This document shows positions 1 to 8,204 of a stretch of 64,000 nucleotides of DNA, piece by piece. The stretch is taken from assembly GCA_964570825.1 (NCBI GenBank), contig CAZMZJ010000010.1, positions 1 through 64,000 of the forward strand. Direction: 5' to 3'. Made by a program: the position numbers and the translations under genes. The DNA comes from UMGS1002 sp964570825 (lineage in GTDB: Bacteria; Bacillota; Clostridia; Oscillospirales; CAG-272). Within the stretch, counting starts at the first letter, position 1. Every line of letters begins with the position of its first letter. The notes under the pieces were generated by a model. The model was not told the origin of the DNA, ran no database searches, and saw nothing but the letters and a program-made list of their open reading frames with translations.

Positions 1-338
1 CCCGTGCCGGTGCCTCCTCCCATGCCCGCGGTCACGAACACCATATCGGCGCCTGACAGCAGCATTTTTATATCCTCAAGAGACTCTTCGGCAGCCCGGC
101 AGCCAATTTCCGGATTTGCTCCGGCGCCAAAACCTTTTGTGATTTTTTCTCCGATAACAAGTTGGTTCGGAGCATCAGATTTGCGGAGCGCCTGCCTGTC
201 CGTATTTATCGAAACGAACTGGACGCCCCGGATATTAGTGGTAATCATGCGGTTTACGGCATTGTTGCCGCCGCCTCCCACGCCAATGACCTTGATATTA
301 ACACCGCTTTCAAGGCTGTCGTCATGTTCGAATGTCAT
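1..338 (-). CDS. ftsZ: Cell division GTPase FtsZ, N-terminal part (cut by window edge)
   Basis: FtsZ polymerises at midcell into the Z ring that recruits the division machinery. Only the first 112 or so codons are present. The GVGGGGNN nucleotide-binding loop (about residues 19-26) and, at the very edge, the tubulin signature GGGTGTG are readable on the reverse strand. The chosen ATG at 338 has AGGAGG ten bases upstream; an in-frame ATG at 347 almost touches that site and is less likely. The gene lies after the dcw operon but is separated from ftsQ by a terminator and about 318 bp, so it probably has its own promoter. ftsA is not between ftsQ and ftsZ. Confidence 0.96.
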   Translation of the reverse strand, partial: MTFEHDDSLESGVNIKVIGVGGGGNNAVNRMITTNIRGVQFVSINTDRQALRKSDAPNQLVIGEKITKGFGAGANPEIGCRAAEESLEDIKMLLSGADMVFVTAGMGGGTGT

Positions 339-421
339 CTTGTGCATTCCTCCTGTTTATTTCATTTCCGTGCTGTTTTTTAACTGATTGTTCCCGCCAT
401 ATTTACTTCAGATTACTATAT

Positions 422-450
422 ATGATAATATATTTTTACTTTTTTTGCAA
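422..450 (-). promoter_or_regulatory. Candidate ftsZ promoter
   Basis: On the minus strand TTGCAA (445-450) and TATCAT (422-427) are 17 bp apart, about 85 bases upstream of the ftsZ start. The match to sigma-A consensus is moderate and the region is very AT-rich, so this is tentative. Confidence 0.35.
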
Positions 451-621
451 TATGTTTTGGTAAAATTCTTCTCAACAATGCACAATTCAATCACCAACAG
501 CCAATATTACGATATATTTTTTATTCTGTGATGTGCCTCATAAGACATCATCCACAAAGTATTGTTATTATTTATATAGGTGGATACAAAATATAGTGAC
601 GATAATCTGCTTATATAAGAA

Positions 622-655
622 AAATACGGCTTACTGCTTCAAGTAAGCCGTATTT
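622..655 (-). terminator. Rho-independent terminator after ftsQ
   Basis: A perfect 13-bp inverted repeat (622-634 with 643-655) with an 8-base loop is followed on the minus strand by a T-rich tract. It lies directly beyond the ftsQ stop codon and closes the dcw operon before ftsZ. Confidence 0.85.
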
Positions 656-656
656 A

Positions 657-1466
657 TTATTTGAATCTTATTGTCGCCTTTGCCGGGTCTGACACATCAA
701 GAATAGCAGATTCCGCCGTTTCCAGCACCTTGTCATTTGACATTTGTGACGCAAGTCGCAGCTTTGACGCAACATCCTTATATGTTCCGATGATTATTGT
801 AAATTTACTGTAAGTTATCTCAATATCATACCTGCTTTCAGCTTTGATTGAACTTACTTCCCCGAACATGCCTGAATCGTAAATATCTTTTATCAGCTGC
901 TGTACAAATTCCGATTCTGCATCATAATATGCTAAATAATCCCCTAATAAGGCGGTTTTTATTTTGGGAAGTGATATAAATATCAGTTTCCCTGATTGGT
1001 ATGCCGCAGAATTCGACTCTTTGCCAAGAATTCTGAACCTATCCGACATTGCATAATATTCTCCGGCAATCAGCGTATAATAAGCAGCCTTGTCGGACCT
1101 TACCGATATGGTTATTTTGCCAAATAATCCTGAACGGATTTTTACTTCGGATATATACGAAAGCTTTTGAAGTATTGCTTTTTCGCAAATGCTTTTTTTT
1201 ATTTTGCTCACATTGTCGCCGCACCTTATTCCCGATACGCTCACTATTTCATCCGCCGTATAAGGTGAACTTCCCAGAACTTCGATTTTTTTTACCTTCA
1301 TAAAAGATCCGGCAAGCACACATATTCCCCATATGACCAGCATCAGCAGTGCAGCGGAAATAATAGCCAAAATCCGCTTGCTTTCTTTTCTGTGAATACC
1401 GGGTTGCCGCATTTGAATTTTGTTCCCGTTCCCGGAATTTTTTATCCTGTTGTTTTCAGAATCCAT
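657..1466 (-). CDS. ftsQ: Cell division protein FtsQ/DivIB
   Basis: Bitopic divisome protein that, with FtsL and DivIC/FtsB, controls septal peptidoglycan synthesis. The 269-residue product has a basic cytoplasmic tail of about 30 residues, one membrane helix (about 32-54) and then a POTRA-like domain beginning at VKKIEVLGSSPYTADEI, as expected for FtsQ/DivIB. The ATG has AAAGGA eight bases upstream. It is the last gene of the dcw operon, 39 bp after murG, and is followed at once by a terminator. Sequence conservation in this family is low, so the call rests on topology, the POTRA start and position. Confidence 0.88.
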   Translation of the reverse strand: MDSENNRIKNSGNGNKIQMRQPGIHRKESKRILAIISAALLMLVIWGICVLAGSFMKVKKIEVLGSSPYTADEIVSVSGIRCGDNVSKIKKSICEKAILQKLSYISEVKIRSGLFGKITISVRSDKAAYYTLIAGEYYAMSDRFRILGKESNSAAYQSGKLIFISLPKIKTALLGDYLAYYDAESEFVQQLIKDIYDSGMFGEVSSIKAESRYDIEITYSKFTIIIGTYKDVASKLRLASQMSNDKVLETAESAILDVSDPAKATIRFK

Positions 1467-1505
1467 TTTGCAAGTCCTTTTATAATATATTATGCCGACG
1501 GGTAT

Positions 1506-2648
1506 TTACGTCATCTTTTCACCGATTCTGATTTTTTTTGCAAGCAGTTTTTGTATCTCGGCATATATCAGCTTATTTGCGTCCTTGTCGGAAAATTTTT
1601 CAATATTCTGTTCAAGATTCCTGCATTTTTCAGGATCGGCAAGCAATCCGAGCACTGTTTTTGAATACTTCATATTTTCCTGCATCTCTCTTTCTTCAAG
1701 CAACACTGCCGCTCCAGCGTCTGCCAGCACCTTTGCATTCTTATACTGGTGATTGTCCGCCACATTCGGCGACGGAATCAGTACCGCTGCTTTTTTCATC
1801 AATGAAAGCTCGGATATAGTGATAGCCCCGGCCCTTGATATCACCACATCAGCCGCCGTCATGCGCAGCGGCATATCATGAATGTAATCGCAGAGAGCTA
1901 CATTCGGTGCTTTGTCAAGTCCGGCGGACCTGAATTTTGCTGACATTTCTTCAAAATACCTGACACCGGCCGCATGCATGTAAAATATTTCGGGATGATT
2001 TTTCACGCATTCGGACATAAGCTCAAGCGCCCCGGCATTCATTCGCTCCGCTCCGAGACTTCCACCGACAGACATCACAAAATATTTGTATTTATCAAGA
2101 TTAAGTTTTTCTCTTGCACTCTGCCGTGTAATGCTTCCGAATCCGCTCCTTATCGGGTTGCCGACTCTTATAATTTTTTCGCTGGGACATTTCAGAAGCT
2201 TCCGTGTTTCCTCAAAGTTTATCAATATCCGGTCAACCTTATTTTGCAGTTTTCTTACCGCAAGCCCCGGAAGCGCGTTTGACTCATGCACCATGGTTGG
2301 TATTCCGAGCTTAGCTGCAGCCTTCAGCGTCGGCCATGAGGCATATCCGCCTGTGCCTATTACTATATCAGGCTTAAATTCTCTAACGAGTTTCTCTGCG
2401 CGGCGCGGCGCCGTAAGAATATACCATGCAGTTATCAAATTCCTGGGGGACAACGAGCGCCGTATCCCCTGAATTTCTACAAAATACAATTTATATCCGG
2501 CACGTGGAACAAGATCCGACTCCTTGCCGTGTTTTGTTCCGACAAACGCTATTTCTGCATTTGGATCATTCAGCTTTATAGTATTAGCGATTGCAATAGC
2601 GGGATTGATATGTCCCCCCGTGCCTCCGCCTGTCATTAAAACTCTCAT
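1506..2648 (-). CDS. murG: UDP-N-acetylglucosamine--lipid I transferase MurG
   Basis: MurG adds GlcNAc from UDP-GlcNAc to lipid I, making lipid II on the inner face of the membrane. The GGGTGGH loop is at residues 7-13, and the C-terminal half has the donor-site segment with ISRAGA, TISE and a later HQ-NA block. The length of 380 residues is normal for the family. It sits between ftsW and ftsQ, the usual dcw position. The segment just upstream of its ATG consists of three 8-bp purine-rich repeats that also supply the ribosome-binding site. Confidence 0.97.
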   Translation of the reverse strand: MRVLMTGGGTGGHINPAIAIANTIKLNDPNAEIAFVGTKHGKESDLVPRAGYKLYFVEIQGIRRSLSPRNLITAWYILTAPRRAEKLVREFKPDIVIGTGGYASWPTLKAAAKLGIPTMVHESNALPGLAVRKLQNKVDRILINFEETRKLLKCPSEKIIRVGNPIRSGFGSITRQSAREKLNLDKYKYFVMSVGGSLGAERMNAGALELMSECVKNHPEIFYMHAAGVRYFEEMSAKFRSAGLDKAPNVALCDYIHDMPLRMTAADVVISRAGAITISELSLMKKAAVLIPSPNVADNHQYKNAKVLADAGAAVLLEEREMQENMKYSKTVLGLLADPEKCRNLEQNIEKFSDKDANKLIYAEIQKLLAKKIRIGEKMT

Positions 2649-2653
2649 CTTAC

Positions 2654-2677
2654 CATCTAACCTTCTAATCCTCTAAC
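2654..2677 (-). repeat. Three 8-bp tandem units in the murG leader
   Basis: Read on the minus strand the units are GTTAGAGG, ATTAGAAG and GTTAGATG, directly upstream of the murG start. They are purine-rich and overlap the ribosome-binding region. Confidence 0.6.
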
Positions 2678-2710
2678 GCTCCATGCTATTTCAATTTTAC
2701 CTGTCTTTAG

Positions 2711-3988
2711 CTATCTTTTCTGTATGCTGAAACGCGATATCGACAGTATTATTCCCATTTCAAATATTTGTACCGCAAGAGATGTTCCGCCAGAGCTGAA
2801 AAACGGCAGTGAAACACCCGTGTTCGGCATGGAATTAGTTACAACCGCGATATTCATAATCACCTGAAGAGCCAGCTTGAAAGTTAAACCATAAACTGCA
2901 AGCGACGAAAACTTATCCGGCGCCTTAGCCGCAATCTTGAATCCTCTCCAGACAAGCAGCGCAAATAGCGACACAATCATCAGCGCCCCGAAGAAGCCCA
3001 GCTCCTCGCATATTATTGTAAAGATAAAGTCGTTCTGAGGTTCAGCGACGTAACCGTATTTCTGCTGGCTGTTGCCGAGTCCCCTTCCGAAGAGCCCACC
3101 CGATCCGATAGCGAAAAGGCCCTGCCATGTTTGCCACGCTGAACCGAGCGGATCTGCTTCCTCAAGATGCAGCCATGTGCTGACGCGCTCCTGAGCGTAA
3201 TCCGAAACCAGAATAAGAAGACATCCAGCCGCGGCAATTCCGGCTATTATTAAAATTATGTAGCGCAGCCGAGTTCCGCCCATGAACATAACCGCAATTC
3301 CTATCATTCCGATAATCATGAGGCCCGATATATGTTTTTCAAGCGCTACGAGGATGCATATGAAGCCAAAAATCATCGCCGGCGCAATTACCCCGTATCG
3401 GAAGCTCCCTCCGAATTTCTGGTCCGATGTAATCTGCTTTTCATATTTGCTCATAAATAGCGCCAGCGCAAGAACCACCGCCATTTTGGCAACCTCTGAC
3501 GGCTGCAGAGTCATCGGCCCTATTACAATCCACCTCTGTGCGCCGCCGCCCTCGCGGCCTATGAGCAGAACGAGGAGCAGCAACACAACAGAGCCGGCAT
3601 AGGAGCAGACTCCGAAAAGGCGCCAGAACCAGGGACGTGCAAAAATAATGAAAGGCAGCGTTCCGACAATGCTTATGAATGCGTAAAGAATATACCGCCA
3701 AAGGAAATATGTGCTGTTTCCGTAGTATGTTTCAGCGTAAACCGAACTCGCGCTGTATGACATGACGGCTCCGAAAGCGATCAGAATCATCACAAGGAGC
3801 ATGAACCACATATCAATGCTTCCCCGCACCATTGTACCGGGGCTTTCGGCTGGAGCCGGAGTCAGTGTGCTGCGGAAAATTGCATCGTTCTTTTCCAGGT
3901 TTTCAAGACGCTTTTTACTCAGCTTCCGGATTATCCGGCGGACTGCAGGCAGACTGCCGCCTTTATTCTGTTCTTTTCCGTCAGCCAT
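2711..3988 (-). CDS. ftsW: SEDS peptidoglycan glycosyltransferase FtsW/SpoVE
   Basis: SEDS-family polymerase that assembles glycan strands from lipid II together with a class B penicillin-binding protein. About ten membrane helices follow a cytoplasmic tail of roughly 65 residues. Family motifs include PSEVAKMA, EPQNDFIF followed by CEELGF, and SSGGTS near the C-terminus. The ATG at 3988 has GGAGG seven bases upstream, better than the more distal ATG at 4009. It sits between mraY and murG, with no murD between mraY and ftsW. Whether it serves vegetative division (FtsW) or spore cortex (SpoVE) cannot be decided from sequence. Confidence 0.94.
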   Translation of the reverse strand: MADGKEQNKGGSLPAVRRIIRKLSKKRLENLEKNDAIFRSTLTPAPAESPGTMVRGSIDMWFMLLVMILIAFGAVMSYSASSVYAETYYGNSTYFLWRYILYAFISIVGTLPFIIFARPWFWRLFGVCSYAGSVVLLLLVLLIGREGGGAQRWIVIGPMTLQPSEVAKMAVVLALALFMSKYEKQITSDQKFGGSFRYGVIAPAMIFGFICILVALEKHISGLMIIGMIGIAVMFMGGTRLRYIILIIAGIAAAGCLLILVSDYAQERVSTWLHLEEADPLGSAWQTWQGLFAIGSGGLFGRGLGNSQQKYGYVAEPQNDFIFTIICEELGFFGALMIVSLFALLVWRGFKIAAKAPDKFSSLAVYGLTFKLALQVIMNIAVVTNSMPNTGVSLPFFSSGGTSLAVQIFEMGIILSISRFSIQKR

Positions 3989-4033
3989 TCCGGATCCTCC
4001 CGATTGCATATTAAAAATAACAGCATACGCACT

Positions 4034-5038
4034 TTATATTCCGAACAGCGCGAACCATGCGGCCGCGCAAAAAATCAGTGTTAAAAATGAAAAGACGAAA
4101 ACAATTTTATTTTCGCTCCAGCCGCACTTTTCAAAGTGATGATGAATCGGAGCCATCTTGAACAGACGCTTGCCGTGTGTCAGCTTGAAATACGACACCT
4201 GAAGCATAACAGATAAAGTCTCAACAATGCAGACAAATCCTGCGATTAAAATAATCAGAGGCTCGTCTATCATAAAAGCCATACCGACTATCATCCCGCC
4301 GAAAAAAAGCGACCCGGTGTCCCCCATGAATACCTTAGCAGGATGAAAATTGTACACCAGAAATCCCACAGAGGCGCCAATTAAGGCGGCCGAGGCAAGC
4401 TCAAGTGCCCGGTAATCATACATAAAGGCGACTAGCGCGAAGAACGACCCGATGACAAATATTACGCTTGATAGCAGTCCGTCTACTCCGTCCGTGAGGT
4501 TTGAAGCGTTTACGACGCCGGTTATGATAATGACCGCAAAAATATAATAGAAATCTCCGAGCTGCCAGACAATGTTCGTAAACGGTATATGAAGCGCCGT
4601 GCTGATATTTCCGGTTATGACCATTATATACACATATGCTCCTGCAGCAATAAGCTGCAGAAAAAATTTCTGATATGCTTTAAGACCCTCGTTCTTCTTT
4701 TTAACAAGTTTGCAGTAGTCGTCCACGAATCCTATTATTCCGTTAAAAACGGCAAGGCAAAGTGTCAGCGCGAGTGGTATCAGTTCTGCTGTGTCACCGC
4801 GGAACGCGGAATATACGGCAATAACGGCTATTACAATGAGTATTGACAGTATAAAGCACAAGCCTCCCATAGTCGGAGTTCCCTGCTTGTTCATATGCCA
4901 TCGGGGGCCTATCTCAAGAATTCGCTGACCTACCTTGTGACTGATAAGTATGGGTATTACAAAATGAGAAACAATGACGGTAACTGTAAAAACCGCGGCT
5001 GCGGCAATAAGAAATTCAATCAGCATCAGGTTGTTCAT
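4034..5038 (-). CDS. mraY: Phospho-N-acetylmuramoyl-pentapeptide transferase MraY
   Basis: MraY moves phospho-MurNAc-pentapeptide onto undecaprenyl phosphate, forming lipid I. It is a polytopic membrane protein with the family blocks PTMGG, GFVDDYCKLVKKKN, NLTDGVDGL, KVFMGDTGSLFFGG and the HHHFE segment near the C-terminus. The ATG at 5038 (MNNLMLIEF) has AAAGGG nine bases upstream; an upstream in-frame TTG at 5071 would add 11 residues unlike the family. It lies 84 bp after murF and 24 bp before ftsW. Confidence 0.97.
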   Translation of the reverse strand: MNNLMLIEFLIAAAAVFTVTVIVSHFVIPILISHKVGQRILEIGPRWHMNKQGTPTMGGLCFILSILIVIAVIAVYSAFRGDTAELIPLALTLCLAVFNGIIGFVDDYCKLVKKKNEGLKAYQKFFLQLIAAGAYVYIMVITGNISTALHIPFTNIVWQLGDFYYIFAVIIITGVVNASNLTDGVDGLLSSVIFVIGSFFALVAFMYDYRALELASAALIGASVGFLVYNFHPAKVFMGDTGSLFFGGMIVGMAFMIDEPLIILIAGFVCIVETLSVMLQVSYFKLTHGKRLFKMAPIHHHFEKCGWSENKIVFVFSFLTLIFCAAAWFALFGI

Positions 5039-5122
5039 GTAGATATGCCCTTTCAGTTTGGTGCAAAGCAAGATCGTCGCGCTACGAACGCAATAATCTG
5101 CTTTGCTGCTTGAAGCTATGTG

Positions 5123-6553
5123 TCAAACGCACTCCGAACCTTTATATATTTCTCCGAGACTACCTATTACACGCTCGGCCCTGATAGCTCTGCTGGCTTT
5201 CACAAGCAGCACATCGCCGGGCTTGAGCGCCCCGGCAAGCTCGGCCGCGGTTGCCATATATGTGTTGTCATCGAGGTTTACGATAATATTATCCTCGTTC
5301 ATGCCTGCGGACACGGCTCCGGCAGCAATATGCCGTGAAAGACTACCGATTGTGAAAAGCTTATCTACACCGCACTCCGCGGCGTATGCCCCTACCGAGC
5401 GGTGATACATCTCTGTATTCATGCCAAGCTCGCGCATATCCCCGAGCAGGGCAACGGCGCGGCTCCCTCGGCTTCTCTTAAGTCCGCACAGCACATCGAT
5501 AGCGGCTCTCATAGATTCGGGGCTTGCATTATAACAGTCCTCAATCACGGTGATATTACCGAGGTTGTATATTTTCTGCCTCATGTCGGCGCTGTGGTAT
5601 TTCATCAGCCCGCGACATATTTCCTCTTCGTCCATCCCCATGACTTCTCCGACCGCCCATGCGAAAAGCGCGGCGTAAACATTATGATTCCCCAGCGCCG
5701 GTATCCTTATGTCATATATTATCTTCACCCCGGCGGCCATGTCAAAGACAGTTTCCTTGTCGTACTGTCGAATGTTTTGAGCCACATAATCGGCGTTTCC
5801 ATTCCGCAGAGCCACGTAAATTGTCTTCTCGGGTTTTTGAGGATAATTCAGCATCATCGGTTCGTCGCCGTTTAGTATCAGCACCCCGTCAGATTTCAGC
5901 CCCGCAAGAATTTCAAATTTCGCCTTGCATATATTCTCTCTTGAGCCGAGCATTTCCATGTGTGCCGTTCCAATATTTGTAATGACGGCGATATCCGGCT
6001 GCGCGGCAAGAGACATTTCCTCTATTTCATGGAAACCGCTCATAGCCATTTCAAGCACCGAAACTTCCGTGCCGTCAGGCGTTTCGGCAAGTGTCAGCGG
6101 CATCCCGATAAGACTGTTATAGTTACCTTTCGTTTTATGTGTGTTGTACTTTTCCGCCAGCACTGTTGATATGAATTCCTTTGTGGTCGTCTTTCCGACA
6201 CTTCCGGTTATTCCGACTCTTAAGCAATTGACTCTATTGCGGTATCCCTTTGCTATGTCTATTAAAGCCCGCTGGCTGTCCGGCACTATAACCGCACAGA
6301 CCTGCTCCGGCAATACGGAATCATACCTTTCAGCTATCACTGCACTGCATCCCGAACGAGCCGCAAGCGGGATATAATCATGCCCGTCTGTTCTCTCTCC
6401 GCGCAGCGCGACAAACATAATACCCGGCCCAGCCTCTCTTGAGTCTGTGCAGATACCTTCGATTTCGACTTCTCCCGAACCTGTCAGAAATCCTCCGGTA
6501 AATACGGATATTTCGGCCATGTTTAGCTTTCCGGCGCCCAATCTGATAATCAT
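5123..6553 (-). CDS. murF: UDP-MurNAc-tripeptide--D-Ala-D-Ala ligase MurF
   Basis: ATP-dependent ligase that adds D-Ala-D-Ala to the UDP-MurNAc tripeptide in the cytoplasm, the last soluble peptidoglycan precursor step. The Mur-ligase P-loop GITGSVGKTT is at about residues 114-123 (Lys121), followed by conserved ALGNHNVYAAL and EDCYNASPESM blocks. Length 476 is normal. The ATG at 6553 has AGAGG five bases upstream; a second ATG twelve codons in is less likely because family homology begins before it. It lies 80 bp after murE. Confidence 0.96.
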   Translation of the reverse strand: MIIRLGAGKLNMAEISVFTGGFLTGSGEVEIEGICTDSREAGPGIMFVALRGERTDGHDYIPLAARSGCSAVIAERYDSVLPEQVCAVIVPDSQRALIDIAKGYRNRVNCLRVGITGSVGKTTTKEFISTVLAEKYNTHKTKGNYNSLIGMPLTLAETPDGTEVSVLEMAMSGFHEIEEMSLAAQPDIAVITNIGTAHMEMLGSRENICKAKFEILAGLKSDGVLILNGDEPMMLNYPQKPEKTIYVALRNGNADYVAQNIRQYDKETVFDMAAGVKIIYDIRIPALGNHNVYAALFAWAVGEVMGMDEEEICRGLMKYHSADMRQKIYNLGNITVIEDCYNASPESMRAAIDVLCGLKRSRGSRAVALLGDMRELGMNTEMYHRSVGAYAAECGVDKLFTIGSLSRHIAAGAVSAGMNEDNIIVNLDDNTYMATAAELAGALKPGDVLLVKASRAIRAERVIGSLGEIYKGSECV

Positions 6554-6633
6554 AAAAGCCTCTTGTTTGAATTATTGTTGCATAATTATTAATTTAATAT
6601 CGTCGGTATTCATTTTATATAAGTAAAAATAAA

Positions 6634-8133
6634 TCAATTATACCTGTTTCTCACGGCATCAAGCACAATGGTTTTTTCGTTAAACGGAAATCTTCCGTTT
6701 CGGTTGATTTCATAGGTTTCATGGCCTTTTCCTGCGAGTAATATTATATCACCTTTTTTTGCGTTGGCAATAGTATTCTCTATAGCTTTTCTACGGTCTG
6801 CGATAACAATGTAATTGCTTCTTCCGGCGACTCCTTTGAGAATGTCGACAATTATCATTCCCGGATCTTCGCTCCGGCTGTTGTCTGAAGTTATAACCGC
6901 GAAATCCGCAAGCCTTGTGCAAATTTCACCCATCACGGGTCTTTTGGTCTTATCACGGTCGCCTCCGCATCCGAAAAGAATCACGATTCTCTGCCCTTCT
7001 TTTCTGAATCCCCTAACTGAGACAAGAAGATTTTCAATAGCGTCAGGCGTATGCGCGTAATCGATAAACACCGAAAAGTCGGCTTCATATCCGAGCTTAA
7101 TCTTTTCAAGCCGCCCGTTTATGCCGTTGATACTTGCAATCGCGTCCGCCACCGTAACCGGCTTTATTCCAAGCTCAACAGCGCACGCTGCGGCTTCAAG
7201 CGTATTCATAACGCTGAATTTACCCGGTATCTGGGTTTTGACTCTGAACACTGCACTCGGGGATGTAAGTTTATATGTCACGCCGTCCGTGCCGCAGTCA
7301 TATATTTCGGAAGCGTTGTAATCGGCGTCTTTTCCGGATGCCGAACACAAAACAATTTTCCCGGCACACGCCCCGGCTATATCATTATAATAATCCGAAT
7401 CCTTATTTATTACAGCGATGCGGCACATAGGAAACAGTTTCTGTTTTGCGCGAAGGTAGTTTTCCATCGTCCCGTGAAAATCGAGATGTTCAGGCGTAAG
7501 GTTTGTGAAGACTCCGGCCTCAAAGCGAAGAGAAGCCAGCTTGTCGAGCTGCAGAGCATGAGAGGTCGCTTCAATGAAAACATATTCAATATTATCCTTT
7601 GCCATTTCCGAAAGCAGATAAAAAAGCTGTTCGGGATCCGGCGTCGTCATATTGGCAAGCTTATCCCTGTTTTCAGAAAACAGCCGCCTGTTTCCGGACA
7701 GGCAGCTGACTGTTCCTATAAGACCGCATCTGTACATAGCAGCCTCGAATATTGCTTTCAGCATATAAGTGACTGATGTTTTCCCGTTCGTTCCCGTAAC
7801 AGCAACAAGTTTCATTTTCCGGGAGGGGAGACCGTACCAGGCGTCCAACAGGCAGGCAAGCGACTGTCTTGTTCCCGGTACGGTAATGATTACAGCGGAC
7901 GAATCCGGATCTGATCCGCACAGCGCGCCCTCCTCTGCAACAATCGCCGAAGCACCCGCGCCAAGCGCTTCGCGGATATATGAATGACCGTCGTGATGAA
8001 GCCCGCGTATGGCTACGTAAAGGCATCCAAGACAAGCCTCGCGCGAGTCTGAGACTATTTTTTTAATATCAATAGTCCCCTTGTATTCCGGGCAGGCTAT
8101 TCCTGCCATTTTGCATAATAAGCTGAGTTCCAT
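6634..8133 (-). CDS. murE: UDP-MurNAc-dipeptide--(probable) meso-DAP ligase MurE
   Basis: MurE adds the third stem-peptide residue to UDP-MurNAc-L-Ala-D-Glu. The P-loop TGTNGKTS is at about residues 114-120, and the C-terminal domain carries DNSRSEDP (residues 417-424), the position of the DNPR motif that recognises meso-diaminopimelate. The arginine is kept but the proline is replaced by serine. Known family logic therefore favours meso-DAP rather than lysine. The ATG at 8133 has GGAGG five bases upstream. Length 499 is normal. Confidence 0.95.
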   Translation of the reverse strand: MELSLLCKMAGIACPEYKGTIDIKKIVSDSREACLGCLYVAIRGLHHDGHSYIREALGAGASAIVAEEGALCGSDPDSSAVIITVPGTRQSLACLLDAWYGLPSRKMKLVAVTGTNGKTSVTYMLKAIFEAAMYRCGLIGTVSCLSGNRRLFSENRDKLANMTTPDPEQLFYLLSEMAKDNIEYVFIEATSHALQLDKLASLRFEAGVFTNLTPEHLDFHGTMENYLRAKQKLFPMCRIAVINKDSDYYNDIAGACAGKIVLCSASGKDADYNASEIYDCGTDGVTYKLTSPSAVFRVKTQIPGKFSVMNTLEAAACAVELGIKPVTVADAIASINGINGRLEKIKLGYEADFSVFIDYAHTPDAIENLLVSVRGFRKEGQRIVILFGCGGDRDKTKRPVMGEICTRLADFAVITSDNSRSEDPGMIIVDILKGVAGRSNYIVIADRRKAIENTIANAKKGDIILLAGKGHETYEINRNGRFPFNEKTIVLDAVRNRYN

Positions 8134-8204
8134 ACCGCCCTCCGAGATATTTTGTTTTTCAACATCTCCCGGCTTACGGCTTCTTTGTTTTTATTCACTC
8201 ATTA

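Larger units (their letters stand above)
339..656. other. AT-rich intergenic region between ftsQ and ftsZ
   Basis: This 318-bp gap contains no convincing ORF or RNA gene. It holds the ftsQ terminator at its right end and a weak candidate ftsZ promoter at 422-450. The rest is AT-rich with no recognised motif. Confidence 0.6.

Noticed and set aside
7051..7776. 241-codon plus-strand reading frame
   Set aside because: Lies entirely antisense to murE, has no ribosome-binding site and shows no protein family pattern.
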